Source: an uncultured Lachnospiraceae bacterium
GTDB taxonomy: Bacteria; Bacillota; Clostridia; Lachnospirales; Lachnospiraceae
Length of the DNA: 64,000 nucleotides
Direction: 5' to 3'
Assembly (NCBI GenBank): GCA_910584725.1
Contig: CAJUBE010000004.1
Location: 62,001 to 126,000 of the forward strand
The position numbers and the translations under genes were made by a program. Below the pieces are notes generated by a model, which saw nothing but the letters and a program-made list of their open reading frames with translations, searched no databases and was not told where the DNA came from. Shown piece after piece: positions 7,883-17,716 of the stretch. Position 1 is the first letter of the stretch, and every line of letters starts with the position of its first letter.

Positions 7883-7954
7883 GCTTACCCCTTTTTATGC
7901 CCTGTGCTTGAATTTCTGCGGCGAACGCCTGAATGTCAGAAATCAGAATAACCG
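7883..7954. repeat. Direct repeat flanking the GNAT cassette, copy 2
   Basis: Second copy of the unit described at 6997-7069, in the same orientation, 72 bp, differing at two positions and lacking one A. The cassette between the copies is about 810 bp. Such a layout would allow deletion of the cassette by homologous recombination, or could be a trace of its insertion. Confidence 0.85.
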
Positions 7955-8187
7955 AAATGCTTCGGTACAACTATTATGCGCTGTGTGACACCGGTTTGTC
8001 AAGCAGAAATCGTCGCTCGGCAGCGACGATTCAGAGAATGCTTCGCATTCTCCCTCAATGATTCACGCTGCTGCACTTTCCTTACAAAATTAAGACGGGA
8101 AAGGCTGTGAAACCTTTCCCTTCCTATTATTATTCTATTAGCAAATTCTCTGTTACGATTCCCGGCGCTTCCGGTTTGGCTTCCTCC
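7955..8187. other. Intergenic region with two tandem perfect hairpins
   Basis: The gene-free stretch 7810-8187 holds direct repeat copy 2 (7883-7954) and two adjacent palindromes. AATCGTCGCT (8008-8017) pairs with AGCGACGATT (8022-8031). GAGAATGC (8034-8041) pairs with GCATTCTC (8045-8052). The second shares the GAGAATGC/GCATTCTC words with the first hairpin of the dispersed palindromic elements. No T-run follows, so simple termination is not obvious. I see no gene or clear promoter here. Confidence 0.6.
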
Positions 8188-11100
8188 TTACTCCAGCAGG
8201 AACATCTGCGCACGGTTCAGGGTTACGCTGTCCATGCTGAGCGCCTCCACGCTCTTGCCCGCTCTCGTGTAGCGGTTCGTGAGCAGTACGCAGATCTGGG
8301 ACGTCTCATCCTCCCCATTCTGCAGAGCCGCCAGCGGTGCCTTGATGCGGTACACCTTGTCCGGAACAACTCCCACCACTTCCACCAGACGGTTATTTTC
8401 CACCGCCCAGATGGGACTTGTAAATGCTGTAAAGTCAGCGGTGTTGACCGTGCCGTTCGCCTGCAGAAGCTCCGCCTCCGCGGGTGCGCCCGCATTCTTA
8501 TAGAAGAGAGACAGCTCCGTCACCTTGTCAACGGCAATGTTGTTATCCGTAAAGCGGAAATACACGTCCACCGTCTCGCCCAAAATACCTTTTTTCGCGC
8601 CGTCCCCGGCCTCCTCGAAGGCCACATCATAAGGAATCGTGACGCTCTCCACCTTGACCGCGCCGTTAAAGCCTGCCACTATGGAGACATTGGCTCTGTG
8701 TACACCCGCATTGTAGGCCGCCATCAGTGCATTCACAAAGATCTTGCACTCATCCGTGCCGTCTCCCTCCGGCGCTCCATTGTTCGGGTCATAGGCGTAC
8801 TTGTATTCTGTCTGTCCCACGTACACAACATTTCCTTTGCTGTACACATAGTAGTTATTTCTGCCGTCACGGGGCGACGAACTGTAGGCGCCCTTCGACA
8901 GATTCGGGTCAAGCAGGGTAAACCATGCCGTCGCATACGACTGCCCTGCATCCCTTGCCGTATCAATGTCTAACAGATAGTCGGGCATCGAAACCTCCGT
9001 GTTACCGCCAAGCTGCGCCCTCGTGCCAATCGGATAGGGCCATCTGGAAACCGTGCCGTCATTGATGCGGTCTAAAAACAGGCTTGGGGTCTTGTTAAAC
9101 ATACGTGCCTCAATACCCTCGTAGCGGAACTTCGTATCGCTGTGCAGGCCGAGCTTGCCGTAAGTCATTTCATCCTTCTGTCCCATCACGGCCGCCGTCA
9201 TGCCGAGTCTGCCTTTATCTTCCGCCGCTCCCGCCGAGGAGACAAGCACGCTCCCGCCCGCGGCTATGTAATCATTGACCGCAGCAGTCACCGTATCTCC
9301 GGGATTTCCGCTGTCGCCAAAGCCAAGCACCATCACATCCCACAGGGAGAGATAATTCGCATTCTTGGAAAGCCGATCCGCCAAAACGCTCGGCGTGACT
9401 GTCTCAATATCCCAATTCATCCGAAGAAGCCCTTCCGCGCCCTTCAAATAATAACCAAGCATGGAATTTTCAATCTTCTCGTATATTTCCTGCAGATTCG
9501 CAAAGTCGTTACTCGTATCATCAAGAACCTGCAGTACACGCACCTTCGCCTTGTCACCGGCGCTTATGGTAAAGCAGCCCTGTGTAGAGTCGCGCCGATA
9601 CCTGTTATCGGTATCCGTCACTTCCAATTTCCACGGCACGATACCAAAGTTAATCTCATTGAAATCAACGCTGATTCTGCCGCCGTTCCCGCTTCCCTCA
9701 TACTGATATCCGCCGTATTCCTCCTCCGGCGCAAAGACGCCGTCGTAGTTCAGATCAAGATACAGATGCCTTTCCAGATTGCCCCTGTAAGTCTTGTCTT
9801 CGCCCGCCCTGTCGCTTGTGATGCGGTAATCAATCGTCCCGCGAAGAATACCCGTCTTATCCGGCACGGACACCGCCTCGATCATATCGGATACGGTCTG
9901 CTCCTCCTTCGATTCGCCGCCGTTCTCATCCGCTCTCCGCAGTTCAACCTTCGGCCGGAGGGCATTTAACTGCATGGCAAACATCGCGCTGCTGTGCACA
10001 TCCTCAATCGTATAGATACCGATGCCGTTCTCCTCGTCGTCATCTGCGCCGCCCATATTGATTGCTTCCCGCAAAAAGGCGTACATCTGCGTATCAGAGC
10101 CGATTACGTCCGTATTGATATCGTCTACCCCTGCCTTTCTGGCGCTTCTGCCATCAAAGCACTCGTTCTCGACCACAATGGGATACCCCGCCCGCAAGTA
10201 ATCCAAGAGCGCATTCTTTTTCTGTTCCGTGATATCGCTGGCGTCGTATCTGGCGTCGCCGTGCGCTACACGGTCACCTGTATGGTAAGCCTTTCCCTTT
10301 AAGTCTTCATCATTGTAGACGGCCACCATTTTGCCGTCCTCGTTTTCCTCATGGTAGAGGCGCTGGCCATCCAGGCCGATAAAGATCATATTATAGTCCG
10401 CGTTGATATCCTGATAACTGCTGTTGAACGCCGCCACAGAACTTGTGATAACGTTCGTCTCTATCATTTTGGAGCTCCTGAGAATCTGCTGTCCTTCTCC
10501 CTCCTGGCCCTTTTGCCAGAATAGAACAACGCTTCCCTTATCCTCATTCGTATCGCGATGCAGATCGGACTCCATGTTCGCCGTCGGCTGCAGCTCCAGA
10601 ATCGTCAGATCCTTGTACTCCCCGACCAAACCGAGAGAATAGTTAATGATGTACTGCACCGCCATCGCCTTGCTTACTTTTTCGGAGATTTTGTCGTCCT
10701 CAGACAGCATGACATTCTCCGCGCGGATCGCCGCCAGCACCTCGCCAAACCCTGACGTCACCTCGTCCTTATCCATCTCCTCCGGGAAGTCGTCTCCCAC
10801 CAGAGGCGTGCCGTTTACGATATAAACGCTTCGGTTTACATAATGATAGTCATTGTCTTTCTTGTTCGGATATTCCTCGGAATCCTTGTCCACATTCATC
10901 AGAATGCTGCCGGCCACATCCTTCGATTTTTCCATTTCATGATAGAAGGCGGTGAGATCCTTTTTCAGAAAAGCCTTTGCCAGCCCCTGATACTTGCTTC
11001 CCTTATACTTTTCCTCGTCCTCTATCACACCGTAATCCACGATGACAGGCTTTGACTCCATCACCACCTCATACAACAGGCTCGTGATCACTCCGTCGTC

Positions 11101-13794
11101 AACATCCGCCAGTCCGTCCTCGGCATTTCCCATCTCTTCGGTATAGATATAGCTCTTCTTCGCATTCTGGTCAAGATACAGTCCCGTGCCATCCTCCAGA
11201 TAGACAAGATCAGCCTCCTGCACCATCTGATAGGTAACGTCACCCGCAAGCACCGTATTCACCGTAATTGCAAAATCTTCAAAATCATTATCCTGTGATT
11301 TCAGGGAATTAAACACATAACGTCTCAGCCAGTCTTTTCCACCGGTACAGCGTATGTACACAGGCGCGTTCTGCACCTCCACATAATGTATGGAACCGCT
11401 CGTCTCGCGCGTGCTGACCTCCTGCACCTCAGCGCTATCTGTACTCTGCGCTTCGATCTCCTGCAGCGTACCACCCGTCATCGCCGCAACGTTTTCCATG
11501 GCGCGCATTCTGGTAAGCTTATACCTGCCCTTGCCGCCGCCAACATATTCGAACTGTCCCTCAAGCGTGGGTTCCACGGCATAGACCTCCGCATCCGTTT
11601 CCGCCTCATCCACACCGTTCAGGAACAGACCATTTTCCAATAGATAGCTGTCATAAGGAACGGGAACGCCGTCTTCCTTAGAAATCTGTCTGACATCCCT
11701 AACCCGATACAGGAACTCCTCTTCCGCCGTCTCCACATAGGTAAATTTTAAGATACAGTAGGTGCCATCCTCCGGCAGCTCCGGCAAAGGCGTGGAAGGC
11801 TGCTCCGGTATGGGTTCTGCCGGCGTCTCCGGCGCGGGCTGCTCCGGCACAGGGTCGGTCGGCGTCTCCGGCGCAGGCTGCTCCGGCACAGGGTCGGTCG
11901 GCGTCTCCGGCGCAGGCTGCTCCGGCACAGGGTTGGTCGGCGTCTCCGGCGCGGGCTGCTCCGGCACAGGGTCGGTCGGTGTCTCCGGCGCAGGCTGTTC
12001 TGGCGTCGGTTCTGTCGGTGCCCCCGGCGCAGGCGCAGGGTCAGGAACCGGATCAGCAGTCGCCAAAAGCACAGGCTCACTCCTACCCACACAGAGATAC
12101 CAGCCGTCCCCTGCCATTTTCCGCTCTAAAGCAGACTGCGCCCGAAAAGCAGCCGCCATCGGCTGAGACTGTACGGATTCCGTCGCGGGTGCCGGCGCAG
12201 GTTCCGGCGTCGTCTCCGGTTCCGGTGTCGGTTCGCTCGGCTGCTCTGGTTCTGTCGGATTCTCCGGGTTTGTCGGTTCCGTCGGGTTTTCCGGCTGTTC
12301 CGGATTGGTCGGCTCCGTCGGATTCTCCGGCTCTGCCGGCTCCGTCGGTTCTGTCGGATTTTCCGGCTCCGTTGGCTCTGTCGGATTCTCTGGCTGATCC
12401 GGATTGGTCGGCTCTGTCGGATTCTCCGGATTTTCAGGTTCCGTTGGATTCTCCGGGTTTGTCGGCTCTGTCGGTTTCTCCGGCTCTGCCGGCTCCGTCG
12501 GTTTTTCAGGCTGCTCCGGCTTTTCAGGCTTCGGATCAGGGCGCGCAATTCCCTTAAACTCCCCAATCGTGCACGCATAGCGGTACACACCGTTCTCAAC
12601 GATATACACACCCGTAGCGTCGGAGTAACTGCCGCCGAGAACCACCTCATCATAACTACCGCTCTTTAACACTTCCGCGCGGTAGCCGCTTGTACTCTTC
12701 TCCGGTCCCTCAAAGATTACCTCGTAATCTCCCGCGCCGCCTTCCGCGAATGTGTAAACACCCTCCTCCGGAACAGCGGACATGACGGACGCTGTGCTAA
12801 AAAGATCACTCCCCGCAGGCTGTCCCGTCAGGTTATAGTCAAATCCCTCCCGCGTGCCCGTATCTGCGGCATCTCTCTGTTCCACGCGGGCATAAATTCT
12901 CCCCGTTGGATAAAGACCGTCCGCCGGCAGCTTCCCATTCTCGTCATGGGTCACTTCCACAGGATCAAATATCTTGCTCCATACACTGGCTTTCAGGTTT
13001 TCTCCCGTTCCGCCGTAAGCCTCCTGATAGGTAATCCCATCATAGCCGCTGCCAATAACCGAGTCAGTCAATACTTTTCTGTCAGGGTACTTATAGAAAC
13101 TCTCCTTGTCCTCCCCCGTAAAAATACGTGAAAAATCCTGCTGGATCGGGGACTGCCCCGGCGCAAGATAACCGATCGTGCCCAGCGAGAAATCATATCT
13201 CTTGCCATTATTTACGTCAGCATATGCCTTTCCCGGCACAATATCCAAAATAACGAAAGGGTTGTCCTCGTCATGCTCCTCCACAACCTGCTTGATGCCG
13301 CCGAAGGAATCCCTCGCCAGCACCGTCGAAACGGGCGCCTTGTCATGGGGCGCCATATAAAGCCCTGTCACTACAAGCGCCGCCGCGGCTGTCATTGCCA
13401 CCGCGCGGGCAAAAATTTTCTTCGCGGACACGCGCTTTCGCGGTTTGTAAGCCTTCACCGCCTGCGGCTGCACCACCAGCGGGGGAAGCTCCGCCTCCAT
13501 ATCCGCACGCTGCTTCGCGGCTTCGCGATCCGCACGCTCCCTGCGGTCGTTCTCACTGCGCAGCTCCCTGAGCAGCTTCTTCATTTCTCTGTTATTCTGC
13601 GCACTCTCCCGCTCAGCCGCACCGCTGCTTTCGCTCACTCCGGCTTCCCGTTTATTTTGGGAAACACGGATTCGCCAAAACGCCGCAAGAGCCGCCGCTG
13701 CCCCGGCAATAAATGCAAAGAACAGCGCAATCGGATTGATCGACCTTTTATCTGTATTTCCTTTTAATGACCATTTCCATTCGTTTTTCCCCAT
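8188..13794 (-). CDS. Very large repeat-rich surface/secreted protein (DUF5057-like), pilus locus
   Basis: The protein has 1868 residues from the ATG at 13794, which has GAGAGGG nine bases upstream; a GTG three codons earlier lies too close to that site. Near the N-terminus are two hydrophobic segments (about residues 18-40 and 125-148) separated by a charged, probably coiled-coil stretch. After the second comes FVILDIVPGKAYAD and a GTIGYLAPGQSP motif, which recall DUF5057 proteins of Firmicutes. Two Pro/Glu/Thr-rich repeat tracts follow (about 418-540 and 580-675). The C-terminal half has two regions that look like class I amidotransferase-type folds (for example VLGFGDSGNPGD and AAGGSVLVSS). 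There is no LPXTG. It is the last gene of the pilus operon, so an extracellular pilus-linked role is inferred. Confidence 0.75.
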   Translation of the reverse strand: MGKNEWKWSLKGNTDKRSINPIALFFAFIAGAAAALAAFWRIRVSQNKREAGVSESSGAAERESAQNNREMKKLLRELRSENDRRERADREAAKQRADMEAELPPLVVQPQAVKAYKPRKRVSAKKIFARAVAMTAAAALVVTGLYMAPHDKAPVSTVLARDSFGGIKQVVEEHDEDNPFVILDIVPGKAYADVNNGKRYDFSLGTIGYLAPGQSPIQQDFSRIFTGEDKESFYKYPDRKVLTDSVIGSGYDGITYQEAYGGTGENLKASVWSKIFDPVEVTHDENGKLPADGLYPTGRIYARVEQRDAADTGTREGFDYNLTGQPAGSDLFSTASVMSAVPEEGVYTFAEGGAGDYEVIFEGPEKSTSGYRAEVLKSGSYDEVVLGGSYSDATGVYIVENGVYRYACTIGEFKGIARPDPKPEKPEQPEKPTEPAEPEKPTEPTNPENPTEPENPENPTEPTNPDQPENPTEPTEPENPTEPTEPAEPENPTEPTNPEQPENPTEPTNPENPTEPEQPSEPTPEPETTPEPAPAPATESVQSQPMAAAFRAQSALERKMAGDGWYLCVGRSEPVLLATADPVPDPAPAPGAPTEPTPEQPAPETPTDPVPEQPAPETPTNPVPEQPAPETPTDPVPEQPAPETPTDPVPEQPAPETPAEPIPEQPSTPLPELPEDGTYCILKFTYVETAEEEFLYRVRDVRQISKEDGVPVPYDSYLLENGLFLNGVDEAETDAEVYAVEPTLEGQFEYVGGGKGRYKLTRMRAMENVAAMTGGTLQEIEAQSTDSAEVQEVSTRETSGSIHYVEVQNAPVYIRCTGGKDWLRRYVFNSLKSQDNDFEDFAITVNTVLAGDVTYQMVQEADLVYLEDGTGLYLDQNAKKSYIYTEEMGNAEDGLADVDDGVITSLLYEVVMESKPVIVDYGVIEDEEKYKGSKYQGLAKAFLKKDLTAFYHEMEKSKDVAGSILMNVDKDSEEYPNKKDNDYHYVNRSVYIVNGTPLVGDDFPEEMDKDEVTSGFGEVLAAIRAENVMLSEDDKISEKVSKAMAVQYIINYSLGLVGEYKDLTILELQPTANMESDLHRDTNEDKGSVVLFWQKGQEGEGQQILRSSKMIETNVITSSVAAFNSSYQDINADYNMIFIGLDGQRLYHEENEDGKMVAVYNDEDLKGKAYHTGDRVAHGDARYDASDITEQKKNALLDYLRAGYPIVVENECFDGRSARKAGVDDINTDVIGSDTQMYAFLREAINMGGADDDEENGIGIYTIEDVHSSAMFAMQLNALRPKVELRRADENGGESKEEQTVSDMIEAVSVPDKTGILRGTIDYRITSDRAGEDKTYRGNLERHLYLDLNYDGVFAPEEEYGGYQYEGSGNGGRISVDFNEINFGIVPWKLEVTDTDNRYRRDSTQGCFTISAGDKAKVRVLQVLDDTSNDFANLQEIYEKIENSMLGYYLKGAEGLLRMNWDIETVTPSVLADRLSKNANYLSLWDVMVLGFGDSGNPGDTVTAAVNDYIAAGGSVLVSSAGAAEDKGRLGMTAAVMGQKDEMTYGKLGLHSDTKFRYEGIEARMFNKTPSLFLDRINDGTVSRWPYPIGTRAQLGGNTEVSMPDYLLDIDTARDAGQSYATAWFTLLDPNLSKGAYSSSPRDGRNNYYVYSKGNVVYVGQTEYKYAYDPNNGAPEGDGTDECKIFVNALMAAYNAGVHRANVSIVAGFNGAVKVESVTIPYDVAFEEAGDGAKKGILGETVDVYFRFTDNNIAVDKVTELSLFYKNAGAPAEAELLQANGTVNTADFTAFTSPIWAVENNRLVEVVGVVPDKVYRIKAPLAALQNGEDETSQICVLLTNRYTRAGKSVEALSMDSVTLNRAQMFLLE
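11842..11997. repeat. 39-bp tandem repeats encoding PEQPAPETPTDPV units
   Basis: Units begin at 11842, 11881, 11920 and 11959 with exactly 39-bp spacing, and degenerate flanking units extend the array on both sides (about 11783-12035). Each unit encodes 13 residues of the type PEQPAPETPTDPV, with an Asp/Asn change in one unit. Near-identity at the DNA level makes the array a candidate for copy-number variation by slippage or recombination, always in frame. Confidence 0.9.
12236..12535. repeat. Degenerate PTEP/NPEN repeat tract
   Basis: Short units translating to PTEPTNPENPTEPE and PTEPAEPEKP repeat over about 300 bp in the same surface protein gene. The underlying 9- to 18-bp units are imperfect but highly similar. 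Such Pro/Glu/Thr spacers are typical extended stalks of cell-surface proteins. Confidence 0.8.
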
Positions 13795-14007
13795 ATGTGA
13801 CACCCTCTCTTACCAGGCGATTTTCGCTGTATATCGCGGTTTTCAGACCACAACTTTCCTTATTTTATGGTACTGTATGATGTTCCCTTATGTCAACCGC
13901 TACATCTGCCGTCACAACAATGCCTCTGCCACTAAATCCGCCACTGTTCACCGTTACCCCCACAGCTCCGACTCAAAGCGCGGTTTTCTGTCATATCATG
14001 CCGATCT

Positions 14008-17000
14008 TTACTGCTGCGTCCACTGTTTCCCGTTGCTCTTGCAGGTGAACGCCGCCGCCAGGTTGCCGTTTCTGCCATACATCCTCAATGTATAAGTATC
14101 CGTCGCCGCATCATAAGCACAGATCGTCTTCGCAATCTCCACATCCTGCGTATTCGTCTGTCCCGACGGCTGGTATCTCAGCTTTTTCCATTCCCGCGTC
14201 TGCTCTGTACTCTGCTTCAGTGTAAAGCCAAAGCCATCGTTATCCCGACTGCTGAAAGCCTTCTCAGAGGGCAGGGGAATGTACATCTTACCATTATACT
14301 GTTGATTATCCAGCGTAAAGTTCACATTTGCCGTCGCGTTGAGAGACGGATTCATATTGCCATTCTCTAACTGGCTGTCATACGTCCCCTTTTCTTTCCG
14401 CTCCCATCTGCTTCCGTCCGCCCCGCATTGGAATACGCCTGCCGAGACTTCTACCTCCATACCCCACACGGGATCCTTATATTTATAGAAGAGTTCTAGT
14501 TCATAAACGTTTTTATCCTTCACATACCGGCATCGCATCAAAGACGGCGAATAATATATCTGTTCGCCCTCTCTGCCTTTGACCAACTTCCGGAAATCAT
14601 GCGTCTGTTTCGCATCATGCCAGCCAAGCTCCTCCCGTAAATCGCTGATATTAAAATAATAGTCAAAGTTGGAAGGCGAAGCCCCACCTTGAGAGATATC
14701 CGAGGGCGTCGGGAAATAAATCTCGCCCTTCGTAAACTGGGTGTTGCTATGGTAGCTCCAAAACGCTTCCACATTGCCGCTGTTAATCATCTCGTAATAA
14801 ATCGTACTCTTAGGCTCTTCGTAATACTGTTTATTGCCATAGTTGGGCTCATAATCCAGATAGTAAATATCATAAGAGTGATCCGTATGAGGATTCTGCG
14901 CGTACCATATGGTAGGTATGAGCCGATATCTGCCCTCCACCTGTGGGAAGGCACTTCTGTTGTTAAAATCCAGCTTAATTGTCATACTAGGCGCATTTTG
15001 TACATCATTCAACCCGAGTGCATTATAAGGCTTGCTCGTTCCCTGATAATTATTATTTGGGGCATCGTACCAATAAAGCTTTTCCAAACCGCCACCGCTC
15101 TTCTCCTTGTACACACTGAATTTCACATTATTGTTCGCAAACTCGATACCACCACCGTATTCATTATTTCCCTTAGTATTCTTCACATACTCAACCCCAA
15201 AGGTCGTCATATGCTCTCCATTGTCCTGCGACAGACTGGTTACCGGATTCAGATGCAGCTCACCGCTGAGGTTCTTCTTCCCATTGTAGTAATAAAAAAT
15301 CTCCGGCGGATTAATCATTCCCTCAAATTTATCAGTATGTGGATACTTGCCATTGTAGGTGCCGCCCGGGCTGTTTGCCAGATAATCAGCTACTACATCC
15401 AGCACCACCTGGTCATGTATCTGCTCTTTAACCTTCTGCATAATATTCTGTCCTGGTTGATTATCTGGGCTGACCCCCGGCTGAAAATGCGCCCCAGGAT
15501 CAATCACCTGCAAAGAAAGATACCAAGGCTTGCTAATATCCTCCACGCCAAACAGATCAGGCGTCACCCAGCTATCATTACCCAGCGTGCGGTAGATCAT
15601 AACCTTTTCGCCGCTCTCAGATCCGTACTCCTTAATCCGCGCACAAATCAAATAATAGCCTTGCCCGGAGCCATTGAAGTCGGGACCGTATTGAATTCCT
15701 ATCTTCGTACCCTGTCCCCACTGGAGGTTGCCGTCCACGAAAATATTCTTCTTACTCTTCGACACCGTCAATTCAATAAACCCGTCCACAGCCGGATAAA
15801 GCCTGCTCGTGGGCAGACCCAGCTCTGATGTCGCTTCAATCCTAATCTTTGTGCCCTCCGCCGTGCCAGACTTCACGCAGTACTTTGTATCCTTCTTGCA
15901 GTTCCCCGTCTCAACGATGTCAAGGAACTCCGCGCCCTGCGTCACGCGCCAGTTCACCACATCAAAGTCATGCGTGATATCCGCCGTACAGCCGCTGCAC
16001 TGTACGCCCAGTTTCTCGCCCTCCACATTGGCGCTGATGGTAAATTCATTGCCCACGCTGACCTGATCCGCCGCGTTGTCCGCATCCGCGTCGGCAGTCT
16101 TGCTCAGTGAAACCGTTCTTACTCGTTTTATGTAAACCGTTAGGGTGCAGGACGCATGGTTCCCGTCATCATCCACCGCATTGGTTGTAATCTTCACATC
16201 AATCGTTCCCGCCGGTTCGTCCGTCGCCACCTGCAGGACGCCGTTCGCCGCATCCGTAAACACCGTGCCGCCCGAAGGACTGCCCGTGGACGAGAGCGAC
16301 CATGTCACGCTTCTGTCCGCCACGTTCGTGCCAGACACCTTGGGCGTGGAGAAATGGTACGTCTCGCCGGGCTCCAAAATCACGCCCGCATCCCTCGGCG
16401 TGACGGAGAGGGTTTTCTTCTTATTTAAAGGATCCAGCTCCGCGTCGTTGACCGCCACCTTATTGCGGATGGTCACGTTGTTCGAGGTCGTGTACTCCTT
16501 TCTCCCATCCAGAAAAGTCAGAGAAAGCTGTACCACGCGCTTCTCTTCCACCTGCGTCAGATCCACGGAGAAATCCGTCACATGGCTGGCCAGCTCCACC
16601 CATCCCGCGGCGACGGGGTCTGCCGGATCAAAGGTCGGAAAATGAATCGCCGTCGTATCCACATCGGTGGACTGCACATCCAGCTCCGCATAATAGAGTG
16701 CCTCGTTTGCCTTGCTCCAATAAAAGTGGTAATGCTTGTTGCCGTTGCCGGGATCCACCGTCTGAGTGGACGTACCGCCGGGCGCCGCGGGAGCCGTCTC
16801 CTCCACCACGCCGTTGTACATCACCAGACTCTTGTCCTCCGGGGTAAAAGTAAACTCAGCATCCTTCAACGCCTTCTGCGGGGTGCCGCCGGCATCATAG
16901 CCCACATAGTTCACGCTTCTGGTCGTGTCAATCAGCACATCCGACATCTGGTTTAAGGATAACTGCGCCGACTGCTGGACGTTGATATCGCTGTTTGCCG

Positions 17001-17124
17001 ACGCATAGCTTCTAGAGCCGACCAGAATAAACCCGCACACCGTCAGTACGACGATGGACAGGATTGCCATCGCAATCAGCACTTCCACAAGACTAAAGCC
17101 TCTCTGATCCTTTCTCACACGCAT
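14008..17124 (-). CDS. Giant minor pilin/adhesin with type IV prepilin leader (1038 aa)
   Basis: The leader MRVRKDQRG is followed by FSLVEVLIAMAILSIVVL: a Gly/Phe cleavage site, Glu at +5 and a hydrophobic helix, the class III prepilin signature processed by PilD. The ATG at 17124 fits a GGGGTGAT ribosome site better than the upstream GTG at 17133. After the pilin-like N-terminal domain the protein continues for more than 800 residues. It has Ig-like/BIG-type stretches (VTPRDAGVILEPGETY, VTWSLSSTGSP), a four-Cys region (CSGC, CKKDTKYC) and a Tyr/Asn-rich C-terminal part. The size suggests a tip adhesin presented by minor pilins; the ligand is unknown. It lies between the other minor pilins and the large surface protein. 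Confidence 0.85.
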   Translation of the reverse strand: MRVRKDQRGFSLVEVLIAMAILSIVVLTVCGFILVGSRSYASANSDINVQQSAQLSLNQMSDVLIDTTRSVNYVGYDAGGTPQKALKDAEFTFTPEDKSLVMYNGVVEETAPAAPGGTSTQTVDPGNGNKHYHFYWSKANEALYYAELDVQSTDVDTTAIHFPTFDPADPVAAGWVELASHVTDFSVDLTQVEEKRVVQLSLTFLDGRKEYTTSNNVTIRNKVAVNDAELDPLNKKKTLSVTPRDAGVILEPGETYHFSTPKVSGTNVADRSVTWSLSSTGSPSGGTVFTDAANGVLQVATDEPAGTIDVKITTNAVDDDGNHASCTLTVYIKRVRTVSLSKTADADADNAADQVSVGNEFTISANVEGEKLGVQCSGCTADITHDFDVVNWRVTQGAEFLDIVETGNCKKDTKYCVKSGTAEGTKIRIEATSELGLPTSRLYPAVDGFIELTVSKSKKNIFVDGNLQWGQGTKIGIQYGPDFNGSGQGYYLICARIKEYGSESGEKVMIYRTLGNDSWVTPDLFGVEDISKPWYLSLQVIDPGAHFQPGVSPDNQPGQNIMQKVKEQIHDQVVLDVVADYLANSPGGTYNGKYPHTDKFEGMINPPEIFYYYNGKKNLSGELHLNPVTSLSQDNGEHMTTFGVEYVKNTKGNNEYGGGIEFANNNVKFSVYKEKSGGGLEKLYWYDAPNNNYQGTSKPYNALGLNDVQNAPSMTIKLDFNNRSAFPQVEGRYRLIPTIWYAQNPHTDHSYDIYYLDYEPNYGNKQYYEEPKSTIYYEMINSGNVEAFWSYHSNTQFTKGEIYFPTPSDISQGGASPSNFDYYFNISDLREELGWHDAKQTHDFRKLVKGREGEQIYYSPSLMRCRYVKDKNVYELELFYKYKDPVWGMEVEVSAGVFQCGADGSRWERKEKGTYDSQLENGNMNPSLNATANVNFTLDNQQYNGKMYIPLPSEKAFSSRDNDGFGFTLKQSTEQTREWKKLRYQPSGQTNTQDVEIAKTICAYDAATDTYTLRMYGRNGNLAAAFTCKSNGKQWTQQ

Positions 17125-17152
17125 TTTTATCACCCCGCTATTTTCCCCATCG

Positions 17153-17716
17153 TCACGGTGTCGGCTGCACCAGCGTCACTTCCGACTTGCCCGTAAGCTT
17201 CGTCAATGTAATCTCATAATTCTTACTGCCCGCCTGCACGCGGATCATCGTATAAATGTCTCCGCTCACCGCGTCCTCCGCAAAACCGCCGCTGGCGCGG
17301 TCAAATCTGATCTGTATCTTATCGCCTCCCGCCAGAAGCTCCGTCTCCGTGCCTCCGTCGGGCACGTATCCCACATACACGCGGCCTGTTCCCACCTTCT
17401 GCGGCTCCGCCTCCTTATAATCGGCGCTGCTGCTGTCCCAGATATACATCTTCGTGTACACATTCTGGTCCGTGTCACGGTAAAGCTCCATGTAAGCCGC
17501 GGACTTGCCCATCGTCGTCACCTTGCAGTCCCCGATGGCGCGCTGGATGTTGTTGGCGCAGCTCTTCGCGTTGGCGCCGAACACCATGACGACGGAATAG
17601 AACACCGTGCTTATGATAAGGGCAATGATCGCAATCACGATGACAAGCTCAATTAGGGAGTAACCGGCATTATTCTTTTTCGGATAACAATCGTTATTAT
17701 AACACTTGTCATTCAT
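17153..17716 (-). CDS. Type IV minor pilin (prepilin-like)
   Basis: NNAG followed by YSLIELVIVIAIIALIIS gives a prepilin cleavage site, Glu at +5 and a hydrophobic N-terminal helix. The first ATG (17716) gives an 18-residue leader and 187 residues in total. An upstream in-frame TTG at 17785 would give a 41-residue leader, which is long for the family, but neither start has a perfect ribosome site. The C-terminal domain is short and Cys-poor apart from two Cys (SCANN and DCKV). The stop is 28 bp before the next minor pilin gene, within the pilus operon. Confidence 0.82.
   Translation of the reverse strand: MNDKCYNNDCYPKKNNAGYSLIELVIVIAIIALIISTVFYSVVMVFGANAKSCANNIQRAIGDCKVTTMGKSAAYMELYRDTDQNVYTKMYIWDSSSADYKEAEPQKVGTGRVYVGYVPDGGTETELLAGGDKIQIRFDRASGGFAEDAVSGDIYTMIRVQAGSKNYEITLTKLTGKSEVTLVQPTP

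Noticed and set aside
11762..12557. Plus-strand and alternative minus-strand open frames across the surface-protein repeats
   Set aside because: They arise from the repeated GC-rich codons and translate to simple repeats; the minus-strand frame of the 1868-residue protein explains the region.
13804..14007. Promoter upstream of the large surface protein gene (TTGACA-like box near 13890)
   Set aside because: The -35-like hexamer has no -10 at 16-18 bp; the nearest A/T-rich hexamer is about 23 bp away, so I did not list it.
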